A stretch of 64,000 nt of DNA from Listeria weihenstephanensis (GCF_003534205.1 NZ_CP011102.1:1-64000), one strand, 5' to 3'. Shown: positions 40,168 through 49,425, counted from the stretch's first letter. Made by a program: numbers and translations. The notes: a model not told the origin generated them from the sequence alone.

Positions 40168-40944
40168 ATGAGTGTAATGAGATTAGAGGAACTAGTGAAT
40201 AAAAATTACGAATTGCTGAACCAAAATGATTTGCATATTTGGAAGTATATTCAGGCACATAAAAAAGCTTGTAGCAGTATGAGTATTAACGAAATGGCTA
40301 AGCTGTGCAACGTTTCTCGTACAACGATTCTTCGCTTTGCAAAGAAGCTTTCTTTAGAGGGTTATAGTGAGTTAAAGGTGCATTTGAAATGGGATTTAGA
40401 GTACAGTATTAACATGGCGGACGAAGTAACAGAGGTAATTAGCGCGGGTTATATCGATGTCATTAATGAAATAACGAAAAAAGATTTCCAGCCGATTTGT
40501 AGATTAATTTATGGGGCTGGGCGTATCTTTGTATTTGGTTCAGGAGATTTTCAGATGGCTGCGGCAAAGCATTTGAAGCGTCTATTTTTGCATGGTGGGG
40601 ATTGTTTATACGATGTAGATTCGATTACGATTAATAAGGAGTTTTTTAAGATCGTGAAACCAAATGATTTAGTGATTTTAATCTCGCTAAATGGGGAGTC
40701 TGAGGCGATTGTTTCGACGGCTATGGAGTTGAAATTAATGGGTGTACCGGTGATCTCGATTTCAAAAATGAAAAATAGTACGCTGGCAAGGCTGAGTGCG
40801 GAGAATATTTATATTTCAACGTCAGAAATACATTTTGACAACCAGAGTACACATTCATTTGAAGCTACGGCGACACTTTATATAGTCGCCGAGTTGTTGT
40901 TTGTTAAATATAATTTATATAAAAATCAATTGAGACAAGGATAG
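40168..40944 (+). CDS. RpiR-family regulator of the alpha-glucoside operon (GlvR-like)
   Basis: A 258-residue regulator: N-terminal helix-turn-helix of the RpiR type (MSINEMAKLCNVSRTTILRFAKKLSLEGYSELK) and a C-terminal SIS sugar-isomerase fold that binds a phosphosugar (RIFVFGSGDFQMAAAKHLKRLF, LVILISLNGESEAIV). It is divergent from malP and so a likely activator or repressor of the alpha-glucoside genes, as GlvR/YfiA is in Bacillus. Start choice among in-frame 40153 (TTG), 40156, 40168 and 40177 is made by GGAG at 40158-40161, which fits 40168. Confidence 0.88.
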   Translation: MSVMRLEELVNKNYELLNQNDLHIWKYIQAHKKACSSMSINEMAKLCNVSRTTILRFAKKLSLEGYSELKVHLKWDLEYSINMADEVTEVISAGYIDVINEITKKDFQPICRLIYGAGRIFVFGSGDFQMAAAKHLKRLFLHGGDCLYDVDSITINKEFFKIVKPNDLVILISLNGESEAIVSTAMELKLMGVPVISISKMKNSTLARLSAENIYISTSEIHFDNQSTHSFEATATLYIVAELLFVKYNLYKNQLRQG

Positions 40945-40983
40945 AAAAATGCCTCATATCGATTGAGATATGAGGCATGCATG
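40945..40983. terminator. Bidirectional terminator between RpiR gene and gshF
   Basis: ATGCCTCATATC (40949-40960) is the perfect complement of GATATGAGGCAT (40967-40978), flanked by A- and T-rich bases. Confidence 0.88.
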
Positions 40984-40985
40984 TA

Positions 40986-43313
40986 TTAAATTGTTTCTTT
41001 AAATAGAAAGTCTAGAATAATGTCACCAATCCGCCGATTTTCGCCTTGGTAGGGGAAGGAATGGATTTGTATTGCTGGGTTGAAATTGAGCTCAATCACA
41101 GCGTAAGGGCCGTTTGGGGTTGTTTCACGTGAAACAATGATATCAACGCCGCAAAGATTCGCGTCAACGGCTTTGGCACATTTAATCGCTAACTCTTGAT
41201 AGTAGGGATGAATCAGATCAGTAACATCAATGCTGTCACCGCCAGTACTTATATTGGAGTTTTCACGTAGGTACACGATTTGGCCTTCATCTGGAACGTC
41301 CGACATGCTGAATCCTTGCATGGAAAGCATGAGCGTTTCTTCTGGACCTTTTTGGATTATTTCTAAAGGTTTGAGATGATCGGTACCGCGCAATGGATCT
41401 AGGTTCTTTTCATCGATGAGTTCGGCAATAGTACGAGTACCGTCACCTGTAATATTGGCTGGCACGCGTTTTAGGATACCCGCGATTTTGCCGTCGATAA
41501 CTAGGAAGCGGTATTCGTCACCAGGAATATAGGTCTCAATGATGACAGATGAATCGTAGCTAAAAGCGATTTTCAGGGCTTCTTCGTAGTTTTCTTGGGT
41601 GAATCCATCTTTGAAAATACTAATTCCGATGCCAAAATTGGTTGACTTTGGCTTGATAACGATTGGTTTATCAGCGAATAGTTCGAAGCTCGCACGCGCA
41701 ATCTCAATGTCTGAAAAATTCTGACCTTGTGGAACTTCGATATCGTGTTCGGCTAGAATTTGTTTCGTGACAACTTTATTTTCCATGATGAGAGCGCTGA
41801 TGTAGCTGTCACGAGCGGTTTTTGTTGCTTGTTTGATATATTCGACTTGATTTCCTTTTTCGAGGCGAATGAAGTTTTCTTCGCGGTCTAGGAGTTCAAC
41901 CGATAATCCTTTTGTTACCGCGGACTTCATAACGATCTGGGTTGAGAGTTCCATATCTTCGTAACCGATGAGCTTGTATGCGTTCTGCAAGCTCTTTTCT
42001 AGGTAGGTTTTTGCTTTTTCAAGGTTGAAGGATACGAATGATTCGGATGTTGCTGTTATTTGTGACGCGATTGTTTTCTCAGGATGTTTACTGATATCGC
42101 GCTGTGCGTTGATGATACTTTGGAAATCGGTTGTATCCGTTAGTTTTGCGACGTGTTCCATTTCGGTTAGGAGTTTTTCAACTGCTTGGTCGAATGGGAT
42201 TTCTGTGCCGTTAACGTATATATCTGGCTTGGTTAAGCCGTTACTCGCGATTCTCTCTTCGTTTTGGTCGGATTGTTCTTGCTGTATTTTGTCAAAAGCG
42301 GTGCTCTCGGACAGTAGGCCTGTAACTAGGAGTAACTGGATAAAATGCAGCGTTTCTTTTGTGATACCGTTTGGATCGAATGGGTTTAAGTCCAACGAAC
42401 GGATCTCAATGTACTCGACGCCAGCTTTGGCAAGGCCTGCGAGTGATTGATCGGTATGGGCATTTTTCAACCGAATGGGGTTGTAGAGTTCGCGCATACT
42501 GTCGATTTTACCTTGGTCGATCCATGACTCGATGCTTGAGATATAGCCGTCAAAGCTGTCGTAGTCGACGTGGAGGGAGCATTTATTTTTATACCCGGCG
42601 TGACTGTTGCGCAATGAGATACCGTTGTTAAGCGCGAGGTCAGATGTTTCACGTGAAACTTCGTTGTCGGGAGTTTTATTCAGAAAATTTGGCAGGTAAA
42701 CTGGGCTTGCTCCTGTAAGATAGAGTAGGAACCAGCGATTTTGCATGAAGTATTTCGCGACTTTGAGGTAAATCTGGTTTTTGAAGTCTTGTAGTGTTTT
42801 TTCGCCGCCCATGCTTGTGTGTAGTCGCTCTAAAAAGTCATCTGAGAACGAGAAATTATAGTGAATACCGGAGAAAAGTTGAATCTTCTTACCGTATTCG
42901 CGGGCTAGATGCTCACGATAGAGTCTGCTCGCCGAATTCGGATCTTGGTAAACGGCTATTGGGATAACTTGTTCTGCTGGAAGGATTGGCGGATTGCTAC
43001 TTGGCCATAGATATTCGTCGCGAATTCGATCTGATACGATATTTTGCAAGTTTTCCATGGATGTATATACTTCGTCAACAGAACTGCTAACGGGTGTGAT
43101 CATTTCAATTTGACTTTCTGAAAAATCGGTTTTGATATAAGGATTTTCTTCTTTTAGGCCAAAAATGGCGGGGTGTGGTGTAAGCGATAAATTTCCGTTT
43201 TCATCTACTCGCACATTTTCTTTTTCAAGTCCAAAGTTTCCATTAAACAGCCTTTTTTTCAAATCGGCATGTTGTTCTAGTATTGGAAACAGGTTGTCAT
43301 TTTTATATAACAC
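40986..43313 (-). CDS. gshF: Bifunctional glutamate-cysteine ligase / glutathione synthetase GshF (GshAB)
   Basis: A single 775-residue enzyme that makes glutathione from Glu, Cys and Gly with two ATP. The N-terminal two thirds is a GshA-type ligase (LFNGNFGLEKENVRV, DFSESQIEMITP, FSGIHYNFSFS, GYKNKCSLHVDYDSF). The C-terminal third is an ATP-grasp domain (KPIVIKPKSTNFGIGISIF, PGDEYRFLVIDGKIAGILKRVPANI, GVDIIVSRETTPNGPYAVIELNFNP). This fusion is characteristic of Listeria and some streptococci. Two ParB-site sequences fall within its coding region (41121 and 42645). It is transcribed alone between a bidirectional terminator and an AT-rich upstream region. Confidence 0.97.
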   Translation of the reverse strand: MLYKNDNLFPILEQHADLKKRLFNGNFGLEKENVRVDENGNLSLTPHPAIFGLKEENPYIKTDFSESQIEMITPVSSSVDEVYTSMENLQNIVSDRIRDEYLWPSSNPPILPAEQVIPIAVYQDPNSASRLYREHLAREYGKKIQLFSGIHYNFSFSDDFLERLHTSMGGEKTLQDFKNQIYLKVAKYFMQNRWFLLYLTGASPVYLPNFLNKTPDNEVSRETSDLALNNGISLRNSHAGYKNKCSLHVDYDSFDGYISSIESWIDQGKIDSMRELYNPIRLKNAHTDQSLAGLAKAGVEYIEIRSLDLNPFDPNGITKETLHFIQLLLVTGLLSESTAFDKIQQEQSDQNEERIASNGLTKPDIYVNGTEIPFDQAVEKLLTEMEHVAKLTDTTDFQSIINAQRDISKHPEKTIASQITATSESFVSFNLEKAKTYLEKSLQNAYKLIGYEDMELSTQIVMKSAVTKGLSVELLDREENFIRLEKGNQVEYIKQATKTARDSYISALIMENKVVTKQILAEHDIEVPQGQNFSDIEIARASFELFADKPIVIKPKSTNFGIGISIFKDGFTQENYEEALKIAFSYDSSVIIETYIPGDEYRFLVIDGKIAGILKRVPANITGDGTRTIAELIDEKNLDPLRGTDHLKPLEIIQKGPEETLMLSMQGFSMSDVPDEGQIVYLRENSNISTGGDSIDVTDLIHPYYQELAIKCAKAVDANLCGVDIIVSRETTPNGPYAVIELNFNPAIQIHSFPYQGENRRIGDIILDFLFKETI
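41121..41136. promoter_or_regulatory. parS site 3 (inside gshF)
   Basis: TGTTTCACGTGAAACA, exact palindrome. Confidence 0.93.
42645..42660. promoter_or_regulatory. parS-like site 4 (inside gshF, one mismatch)
   Basis: TGTTTCACGTGAAACT, one change from the perfect parS. B. subtilis also has functional one-mismatch parS sites. Confidence 0.8.
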
Positions 43314-43471
43314 GATTTCACCTTCTTGTAGTCCATTTTGTTCAATAGGTTTATCTTACAATAATTATGGTCAATAGTATAGAAAATGGTTTTAGATTAC
43401 CAATATTTCGATTTGAAACTTAAAAGAAACATTTTTGAAACATTTGTAATATAAATTCTTTACTTTTTTGA

Positions 43472-43494
43472 GTGTACTAGTTATAATAGGACAC
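43472..43494 (+). promoter_or_regulatory. Operator/promoter of the GntR-ABC operon
   Basis: GTGTACTA (43472-43479) and TAGGACAC (43487-43494) form an inverted repeat with one mismatch that encloses a TATAAT -10 (43482-43487). The half-site resembles the YtrA operator of Bacillus, so autorepression is inferred. Confidence 0.6.
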
Positions 43495-43506
43495 ATGAGG
43501 AGAGTG

Positions 43507-43899
43507 ATGGGGATGTATACGTTAGATTCTCAAAGCCATGTTCCGATTTATGAGCAGATTGTGGGCTTAATTAGAAGCTATTGCATCAGCGGAATTTTGC
43601 AACCAGGAGAAAAATTAATGAGTGTGCGTGAAATGTCGACGCATCTTTTAGTGAATCCAAATACGGTGGGTAAGGCGTATAAGGAATTAGAGAGACTGGG
43701 GATTATTGAGACCAAGCTTGGAAGAGGTTCGTATGTAGCGTATGCTAGTGATAATAGGCCGAACGAAGAGGCGCTTGCTTTATTTAGACGGAATTTAGAG
43801 GAATTGGTTTTGGAAGCGAATTATTTACGGATTGAGGAACAGGAGCTTCAAAACTTTGTGAAGCAGCATTATAGAAGTTTGGAGGGAGAGAATAGATGA
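43507..43899 (+). CDS. GntR-family transcriptional repressor, YtrA subfamily
   Basis: A 130-residue regulator: winged helix (VPIYEQIVGLIRSYCISGILQPGEKLMSVREMSTHLLVNPNTVGKAYKELERLGIIETKLGRGSYVA) followed by a short helical dimerisation tail of about 50 residues, the length that defines YtrA-type GntR proteins, which control ABC exporters. ATG 43507 and 43513 are both possible after AGGAG (43498-43502); further in-frame starts upstream are unlikely. Its stop overlaps the ATPase start (ATGA). It probably represses its own operon through the dyad at 43472. Confidence 0.88.
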   Translation: MGMYTLDSQSHVPIYEQIVGLIRSYCISGILQPGEKLMSVREMSTHLLVNPNTVGKAYKELERLGIIETKLGRGSYVAYASDNRPNEEALALFRRNLEELVLEANYLRIEEQELQNFVKQHYRSLEGENR

Positions 43900-44783
43900 T
43901 TATTGACGGTGTAACGAAGCGTATTGAGGGCAACTTGGTGTTGGAGGATATTTCTTTTGAGTTGAAATCGGGTGAAATTACGGCGCTGATTGGGAGGAAT
44001 GGTGTTGGTAAGACGACGCTATTCTCAATTATCGCGGGGATGTATTTGGCGGACGCTGGTCAAGTGACGGTGGATGGGCAAGATTTACGCAAGAATCCGG
44101 CGCTCAAGAAGAATATTTTCTTTTTGGAAGATAATATGAACTATTTTAATTCTTATAGTGTGAAATCGGTTGTGAAAATCTATAAAAATGTATACGCGAC
44201 GTTTGATGAAGCATTTTTTGATACGTTGATGGAACGCTTTGAATTGCCGAAAAAAGCGAAAGTGATGTCGTTCTCAAAGGGACGTAAGGCGTTATTTTTC
44301 ATGATTTTGGCGTTTTCTTTGGATGTGCGTTATTTGTTGCTGGATGAGCCGATGGATGGGCTGGATGTGATTGTGAAGAAACAGTTGTTGCAGTTTATTT
44401 TGGAGACGGTGGCGGATCGGAAAACGAGTGTATTGATTGCCTCGCATCGCTTGGATGAGCTGGAAATGGTGGCGGATCGAGTACTGGTTTTGAAGGGGAC
44501 GACGCTAGAGCTGGATTATTATTTGGAGTCGTTGCGTGATACGGCGTTGAAGCTTCAAGTGGCTTTTAAAGCGAAGCATGTGCCGGTGTTTGTGAAGGAG
44601 GAATCAGAGCTTTTGCAGCGTAATGGGCGGATTTATACGTTGTTGGTGACTGAAAATACGGATGATTTCGTTAGTAAGATTAAGATGGAAGAACCGATTT
44701 TGTATCAGGAAATGGCGATTACGATTGAGGATGTTTTTACAATTCGATTGGCGGATGATAAGGTCGATTACTACGAGATGTGA
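43896..44783 (+). CDS. ABC transporter ATP-binding protein (YtrB-like)
   Basis: A 295-residue ATPase with Walker A GRNGVGKTTLFSIIAG near residue 34, a degenerate signature SFSKGRKALFFMILAFSL where LSGGQ is expected, Walker B YLLLDEPMDGLD and H-loop ASHRLDE. The altered signature FSKG is common in the YtrB/EcsA-type exporters. A C-terminal extension of about 80 residues follows the core. It works with the two membrane proteins encoded next, and its start overlaps the GntR gene by 4 bases. Confidence 0.9.
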   Translation: MIIDGVTKRIEGNLVLEDISFELKSGEITALIGRNGVGKTTLFSIIAGMYLADAGQVTVDGQDLRKNPALKKNIFFLEDNMNYFNSYSVKSVVKIYKNVYATFDEAFFDTLMERFELPKKAKVMSFSKGRKALFFMILAFSLDVRYLLLDEPMDGLDVIVKKQLLQFILETVADRKTSVLIASHRLDELEMVADRVLVLKGTTLELDYYLESLRDTALKLQVAFKAKHVPVFVKEESELLQRNGRIYTLLVTENTDDFVSKIKMEEPILYQEMAITIEDVFTIRLADDKVDYYEM

Positions 44784-44796
44784 GGGGTGAGGGACA

Positions 44797-45882
44797 TTGT
44801 TTAATAAGCATTTATGGTTGAAGGAATGGCGCGGTGTAAGGTGGATTGTGGTTGTTTTGATGTTGTTATTTCTTTATGCGCAAACTGGTGGACTTTACTC
44901 GGATGCAGAGACTTGGCAAACGCGATATGATTATTATCAGTCGGATGGTTTTCAAAAAGAGCAACAGGCGGCTGGCGATGCAAAAATGTCTCCGAATGAT
45001 GTGAAAACAACGCTCACGTTTCGTTATTTGACAACGGGTTTTCCTGGTGATGTATTTTCGACGCAGTACACGATGTCTCAACCTTACTTTACGCTAAGTA
45101 TTTTGGTCGTTATTTTGGGGCTGGCGATGGTTGGCTGGGAACGGTATACGAGGAAGGATCATTTTGCGTTGGCGGCACCGTTTAAGCGTAGTAGTATGAT
45201 TGGAACGAAGCTGTTGCTTGGTTTTTTGGCGATTACTGTGGCCTATGGGGTTAGCTTATGGTTGGGATTGATGCGTTTATTTCAGGTAATTCCAAGCGAA
45301 TTTATAGATTTGGATATGCAAAAGGTGTATTTAGGACTGCTTGGTAATTTGGGAGCTTTTTTATTGCTCTTTGTGGTAACTATTTTTGTTGGAACAGTTA
45401 TGGGAGAATTATTGTCGATGGTTATTGCGTTACTGATTATCATGATTATGCCGCGGTATGTTTACGTGGTTTGGTGGACTTTCATGCAATTATTGCATCC
45501 TGATATTGGTTCGGAGAAATTTTCTAATTGGACGTCCTACACGAATGTGTTTCTTGTTTTTGGAAATAGTGAATTTGAGTACGGGCCGTTTATTTGGCAG
45601 ATGATTTTGCTTATTTTGTTTGGAGTTGGTTCGGTATTTTTCTATAAGCGGTATTCGATTGAGAATAATGGAAAGGTTTTGGCGTTCTCGTATTTGCGTA
45701 TTCCAAGTGCGATTTTGGTATCGTTCGGTGGGGCGGTTTTGATCACCAATTTTTGGATGGGCGGAGGATCAGTGGATGGTCCAGCGTTAACAGGTTTATT
45801 CATTATCAGTATCGGGTCATTTATTGGGTGCTTAATTATTTGTTATATGGTGCTTTATAGAAATGCGTGGGTGCGGAGATAG
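44797..45882 (+). CDS. ABC exporter membrane protein, paralogue 1
   Basis: A 361-residue protein starting MFNKHLWLKEWRGVRWIVVVLMLLFLYAQTGG, with about eight hydrophobic segments and a soluble stretch of about 60 residues after the first. It is a paralogue of the next gene; both begin LW-KEWRG-RW and share the YTR-HF-A and QVP/IPSEFIDF patterns. Start TTG at 44797, preceded by GAGGGGTGAGGG. Substrate unknown; Bacillus Ytr is linked to acetoin use and cell-wall homeostasis, and that role is not transferable here without evidence. Confidence 0.82.
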   Translation: MFNKHLWLKEWRGVRWIVVVLMLLFLYAQTGGLYSDAETWQTRYDYYQSDGFQKEQQAAGDAKMSPNDVKTTLTFRYLTTGFPGDVFSTQYTMSQPYFTLSILVVILGLAMVGWERYTRKDHFALAAPFKRSSMIGTKLLLGFLAITVAYGVSLWLGLMRLFQVIPSEFIDLDMQKVYLGLLGNLGAFLLLFVVTIFVGTVMGELLSMVIALLIIMIMPRYVYVVWWTFMQLLHPDIGSEKFSNWTSYTNVFLVFGNSEFEYGPFIWQMILLILFGVGSVFFYKRYSIENNGKVLAFSYLRIPSAILVSFGGAVLITNFWMGGGSVDGPALTGLFIISIGSFIGCLIICYMVLYRNAWVRR

Positions 45883-45892
45883 GAGGGCTTTT

Positions 45893-46990
45893 ATGTGGCA
45901 AAAGGGACTTTGGTATAAGGAATGGCGGGGAATCAGGTGGGTTGTTCCGCTTGTTTTTCTGGTGTTTTTGTTAGCTTTTTTTGTGGGATTGGTGAATGAG
46001 TCGGATGCTTGGAATAAGAGTCAGGCGCATTATAAGTCGGAGGATTTCCAGGTGGAGCAGGAGCTTGATCCGGATTTTGCGATGACGAAACAGGAGATTC
46101 GGGATGATTTGACGGTGCGTTACTTGGCGTATGAGACGAAGTTGTCGGATAAAGTGGATCAGTATACATATTTTTTCTTTAGTTTTACGGTGAGTGTGCC
46201 GTTTACGTTGACGCTTGTGCTGGCTGTGATTCTGGGGATGTGTTCGGTGATTTTGGAGCGGTATACGCGCGGGAACCATTTTACGGCGGTGATGCCTTAT
46301 TCTAAGAAAGCGATTCTTGGCGTGAAGGTACTGCTTGGTTTTGCGGTCATCACAGTGAGTTATTTTGTGAGTTTGGGGTTGGGTGTGTGGTACTTTACGT
46401 CGCAAGTGCCAGCAGAGTTTATTGATTTTCACCACCAAAAATTAATCATGGATGTGCTGGGGAGTTGGCTGGCGTATCTATTGTTATTCTTGCTGCCGAT
46501 TGTTGTGGGTTATGTGATTGGTTCTCCGCTGGGTGGTATCCTTGCGACGGCGGGATTAGTATTGTTGCCAAGTACCATTTTGACTTTTGTGGCTCACATG
46601 GAGCATTTTATGAACAAGGGTGCCTCGGGTGATTTATCGTATTGGAGCGATTTTTGTCGGATTTTGGAGCCGTTGGGATTCATTCGGCCAGCTTACGGAC
46701 CACTCATTTTGCAAGTGGGATTATTGATTGGAGCGTTGATTTTTGCGGGTATTGTCGCAGAGAGGGAGTCACTTGAGACGAATGGACGATTATTTGTTTT
46801 CCAAAAAATGCGGGCATGGGGAATTGGTGTTACAGCGATTTTGATTGGGATGTTGGTGGCGAATATGGTTCAGGATTTTGTGAAACTATCTGGAACGGCC
46901 GGTTTTGTTGGATTTTTAGCGATATTTGGTGTGAGCGTAATGGCTTCTGTGATTGTCGGGATTCGATTTATTTACGGGAAACGTTTTTAA
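45893..46990 (+). CDS. ABC exporter membrane protein, paralogue 2
   Basis: A 365-residue protein beginning MWQKGLWYKEWRGIRWVVPLVFLVFLLAFF with the same topology as paralogue 1: first helix, short soluble part (SDAWNKSQAHYKSEDFQVEQEL), then about seven helices. The pair probably forms a heterodimeric pore. The frame opens upstream at 45863, but AGGAGGG ends 6 bases before ATG 45893, which also matches the paralogue start. Last gene of the GntR-ABC operon. Confidence 0.82.
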   Translation: MWQKGLWYKEWRGIRWVVPLVFLVFLLAFFVGLVNESDAWNKSQAHYKSEDFQVEQELDPDFAMTKQEIRDDLTVRYLAYETKLSDKVDQYTYFFFSFTVSVPFTLTLVLAVILGMCSVILERYTRGNHFTAVMPYSKKAILGVKVLLGFAVITVSYFVSLGLGVWYFTSQVPAEFIDFHHQKLIMDVLGSWLAYLLLFLLPIVVGYVIGSPLGGILATAGLVLLPSTILTFVAHMEHFMNKGASGDLSYWSDFCRILEPLGFIRPAYGPLILQVGLLIGALIFAGIVAERESLETNGRLFVFQKMRAWGIGVTAILIGMLVANMVQDFVKLSGTAGFVGFLAIFGVSVMASVIVGIRFIYGKRF

Positions 46991-47067
46991 TTTTTTATAA
47001 TTATATTTCTTCTGGGAACTATCTTAGGTTATAATAGAAATAGTATGTTTGAGGGAGGATTTTATCG

Positions 47068-47727
47068 GTGACAACAGAAGCAGAAACAGTAAAACCGCAA
47101 ATTGATGAGTTGAAGGCGAATTTGACGAAACGTAATTTGCAATATGTCCAAGAGGTGGAAAAACATCTCCGCGAGTTAGGTCAGTACGGTGAGGCGCAAC
47201 AGGCGGAGTTAGTTTATGAAATGACGGAGAAAGTACTTGAGAATCAAAAACAAGGTGTGACGGCTCGGAAATTATTCGACGTGACGCCTACAGAATATGT
47301 GAAAGCTTTAGCAGTGAAAGCGGCGCCAGTTGGTGAAGTTGCTGGGAAATGGTGGATCGCGTTAGATGGTGGTTTGCTCGTACTTGGTGCGATGATGCTA
47401 ATCAGCGGTGTGAGCGCGATTTTCCAAGGACAAACGCTAGGACTCGCTGTGTTATTCGTGACGTTCCTTGTCGGTGGTGGCGCAATGATGGTATTGCGTA
47501 AATATGCTGGTGCAATGCGTCAAGGTGAAAAAGGTGGAACGTGGAAGTATCTAGCGATTGCGATGGTTGTTATTCTTGTGTGGATGACGATTATGACGTT
47601 GGTGCAAGTGCTTGTTCCGGCGAAATGGAATATTGCGTTGGATCCGTATCCGACTGTTATTGTTGGTGCGTTGCTTCTAGCTTTACGCTATTATATGAAG
47701 AAAAAGAAAAATATCCCGAATTTATAA
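47068..47727 (+). CDS. DUF1129 family membrane protein
   Basis: A 219-residue protein: a charged N-terminal region of about 95 residues with helices (LTKRNLQYVQEVEKHLRELG), then four hydrophobic helices (about 100-120, 125-145, 165-185, 193-210) and a Lys-rich end. This fits DUF1129, a family of membrane proteins of unknown role in Firmicutes. Start GTG at 47068 with GAGGGAGGA upstream. It has its own terminator at 47736, so it appears to be a single-gene unit. Confidence 0.75.
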   Translation: MTTEAETVKPQIDELKANLTKRNLQYVQEVEKHLRELGQYGEAQQAELVYEMTEKVLENQKQGVTARKLFDVTPTEYVKALAVKAAPVGEVAGKWWIALDGGLLVLGAMMLISGVSAIFQGQTLGLAVLFVTFLVGGGAMMVLRKYAGAMRQGEKGGTWKYLAIAMVVILVWMTIMTLVQVLVPAKWNIALDPYPTVIVGALLLALRYYMKKKKNIPNL

Positions 47728-47735
47728 ATGATGTT

Positions 47736-47769
47736 GATGCTGTTTCTTAATTAGGAACAGCATCTTTTG
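47736..47769 (+). terminator. Terminator after the DUF1129 gene
   Basis: GATGCTGTTTC (47736-47746) pairs with GGAACAGCATC (47754-47764), one mismatch or wobble, then TTTT. Confidence 0.85.
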
Positions 47770-47787
47770 ATAGAAAGGATGATTCTA

Positions 47788-48402
47788 ATGGTAGAAAAAT
47801 TGAAGATTTTTAATTTGGAGCATCAGCAGATTGGGACGGCGAGTCGGGATGATGTGCACCACAAGGGGCTGTGGCATGAGACGTTTCACTGCTGGTTTGT
47901 GTCGGCGGATTTGACGCGGATTTTTATTCAGTATCGGAGTGAGCGGAAGAAGGATTTTGCGGGGCTCTATGATATCACGGCGGCGGGGCATTTGACGGTG
48001 GACGAGACGGTGCAAGACGGCATTCGTGAGGTGAAAGAGGAGCTTGGAGTAGATGTGGCTTTTGATGAACTCATATCGCTTGGTGTGATTGATACGAGCT
48101 ATGTTTCACCAGGTTTTGTTGATCGCGAATTTTGCCATGTGTTTTTATATAAATTTGGAGGACCTTTAGCCGATTTTAGATTGCAGAAAGAAGAAGTTGG
48201 CGGAATGGTGACGGCTGATTTAAAGGAGTTTCGCGCATTTTTCACGGGTGAGTCAGATGGGCTTCGCGTGGAAGGATTTAAATTGGGCGATACTGGAATT
48301 GAGATTGTGAACGAGATTCTTGGTATGCGTCAATTTACGTTAGAGGAAAATGATTATTATGGGAAATTAGTGAAGGCGATGGAGTTACGGAATATTTTGT
48401 GA
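47788..48402 (+). CDS. Nudix hydrolase
   Basis: A 204-residue protein with a Nudix-type box GHLTVDETVQDGIREVKEELGV at about residues 63-84. It carries the REVKEELG core that binds Mg2+ but is one residue shorter than the textbook GX5EX7REUXEEXGU. The N-terminal WHETFHCWFVSADLTRIFIQYRS segment resembles the isopentenyl-diphosphate-isomerase-like Nudix branch. The substrate, some nucleoside diphosphate-linked compound, is not predictable. Start 47788 is chosen by GAAAGGATG; upstream in-frame codons lie inside the preceding terminator. Confidence 0.88.
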   Translation: MVEKLKIFNLEHQQIGTASRDDVHHKGLWHETFHCWFVSADLTRIFIQYRSERKKDFAGLYDITAAGHLTVDETVQDGIREVKEELGVDVAFDELISLGVIDTSYVSPGFVDREFCHVFLYKFGGPLADFRLQKEEVGGMVTADLKEFRAFFTGESDGLRVEGFKLGDTGIEIVNEILGMRQFTLEENDYYGKLVKAMELRNIL

Positions 48403-48431
48403 TAATGACAAGATTAGGAAAATATATTCAT

Positions 48432-48488
48432 ATCGGTCTATGTTTCGACGATCCAGTTTAAGGATATAGTCACGTAGGCCGATTTTTT
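48432..48488 (+). terminator. Terminator after the Nudix gene
   Basis: ATCGGTCTA (48432-48440) pairs with TAGGCCGAT (48475-48483) with one G-U pair around a 34-base loop, followed by a T-run. Confidence 0.65.
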
Positions 48489-48639
48489 ATTTATATTGAA
48501 TTACGATGGGGTATTATTGTTGGAAAGATTGTAGAGATTCTATGTTCTAAAACGATATACGCCTATTTTTCATTCAGGCAGTAAAAGTTGGCGCTACGTG
48601 ATACTTAATGTACCAAGCAAAGCAGAAGGGAGGTTTACG

Positions 48640-49194
48640 ATGAATGGTTTAGCAAAGATACTTTTTGTCCTTGTCGGCCTTATTGGGATGATTGGAAGCG
48701 CGGTTTTTGCGGGGATGGCTTATCAACTTGGCGTGTTCTCCGATGTCGTCACGGAATATCAGGAAAAAATGTGGTTTTCTAATGTCGCGATTTTTGTTGG
48801 TATCCTCATGTTTATTATTTTCTTCTTGTTCTTTTTTATTGGGCTTTTGACGAAGAGAAATGAGCGATCGATTGTGTTGCCGACCAAGTACGGTGAGATA
48901 GAAATTACGGATAGGACAATTGAATCGACAGTTATGTATGTTGTTGTGGAAGAAAATATGTTACGAAATCCGGTAGTGTCTGCGAAATTATTTAATCGTA
49001 AAAAGGCAGTCAAGGTTTTTGTGATGGGAGATGCGATCCAAACATCAAGGCTCCAAACGAACGGTGCCGAGCTGCAAAGTAAGATTGAAGAGAAGTTAAA
49101 GGATATGTTGGAGATTGAAATGGTTGAGGCGGATATCAAAATTCATAAAACAAATAAACGTGAGGCTAAAGGTAGCCATGCACGGGTGATATAG
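48640..49194 (+). CDS. amaP: Alkaline shock response membrane anchor protein AmaP
   Basis: A 184-residue protein with two N-terminal helices (about 5-28 and 45-68) and a cytoplasmic domain (TDRTIESTVMYVVVEENMLRNPVVSAKLFNRKKAVKVFVMG) of the AmaP/Asp23 relationship. In Staphylococcus AmaP tethers Asp23 to the membrane. GAAGGGAGG lies 7 bases before the ATG at 48640, so the longer frame from 48598 is rejected. First gene of a three-gene operon with a DUF2273 gene and asp23, with gaps of 10 and 17 bases. Confidence 0.9.
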   Translation: MNGLAKILFVLVGLIGMIGSAVFAGMAYQLGVFSDVVTEYQEKMWFSNVAIFVGILMFIIFFLFFFIGLLTKRNERSIVLPTKYGEIEITDRTIESTVMYVVVEENMLRNPVVSAKLFNRKKAVKVFVMGDAIQTSRLQTNGAELQSKIEEKLKDMLEIEMVEADIKIHKTNKREAKGSHARVI

Positions 49195-49204
49195 GAGGGA
49201 TACA

Positions 49205-49408
49205 ATGAATTTACCAGAGCTTTTACAACCGTATAAATGGCGTATAATTGGTGTCATTGTAGGACTTGTTATCGCTGTTTTGTTTATGACGATTGGTTTC
49301 GGGTACACACTATTACTACTACTTATTGCTGGAATTGGTTTTCTCATTGGTAAATGGAAAGACGGCCAATTGGATATAAATGATTGGTTGAAATTTTTAA
49401 CTAAATAG
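49205..49408 (+). CDS. DUF2273 small membrane protein
   Basis: A 67-residue protein with two helices (WRIIGVIVGLVIAVLFMTIGF and TLLLLLIAGIGFLIGKW) and the end DGQLDINDWLKFLTK. DUF2273 proteins occur between amaP and asp23 in Gram-positive stress operons. Their function is unknown; helping membrane placement of Asp23 is a reasonable inference. AGGAGGG precedes the ATG. Confidence 0.9.
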   Translation: MNLPELLQPYKWRIIGVIVGLVIAVLFMTIGFGYTLLLLLIAGIGFLIGKWKDGQLDINDWLKFLTK

Positions 49409-49425
49409 GAGAGGAATGATTTGAA

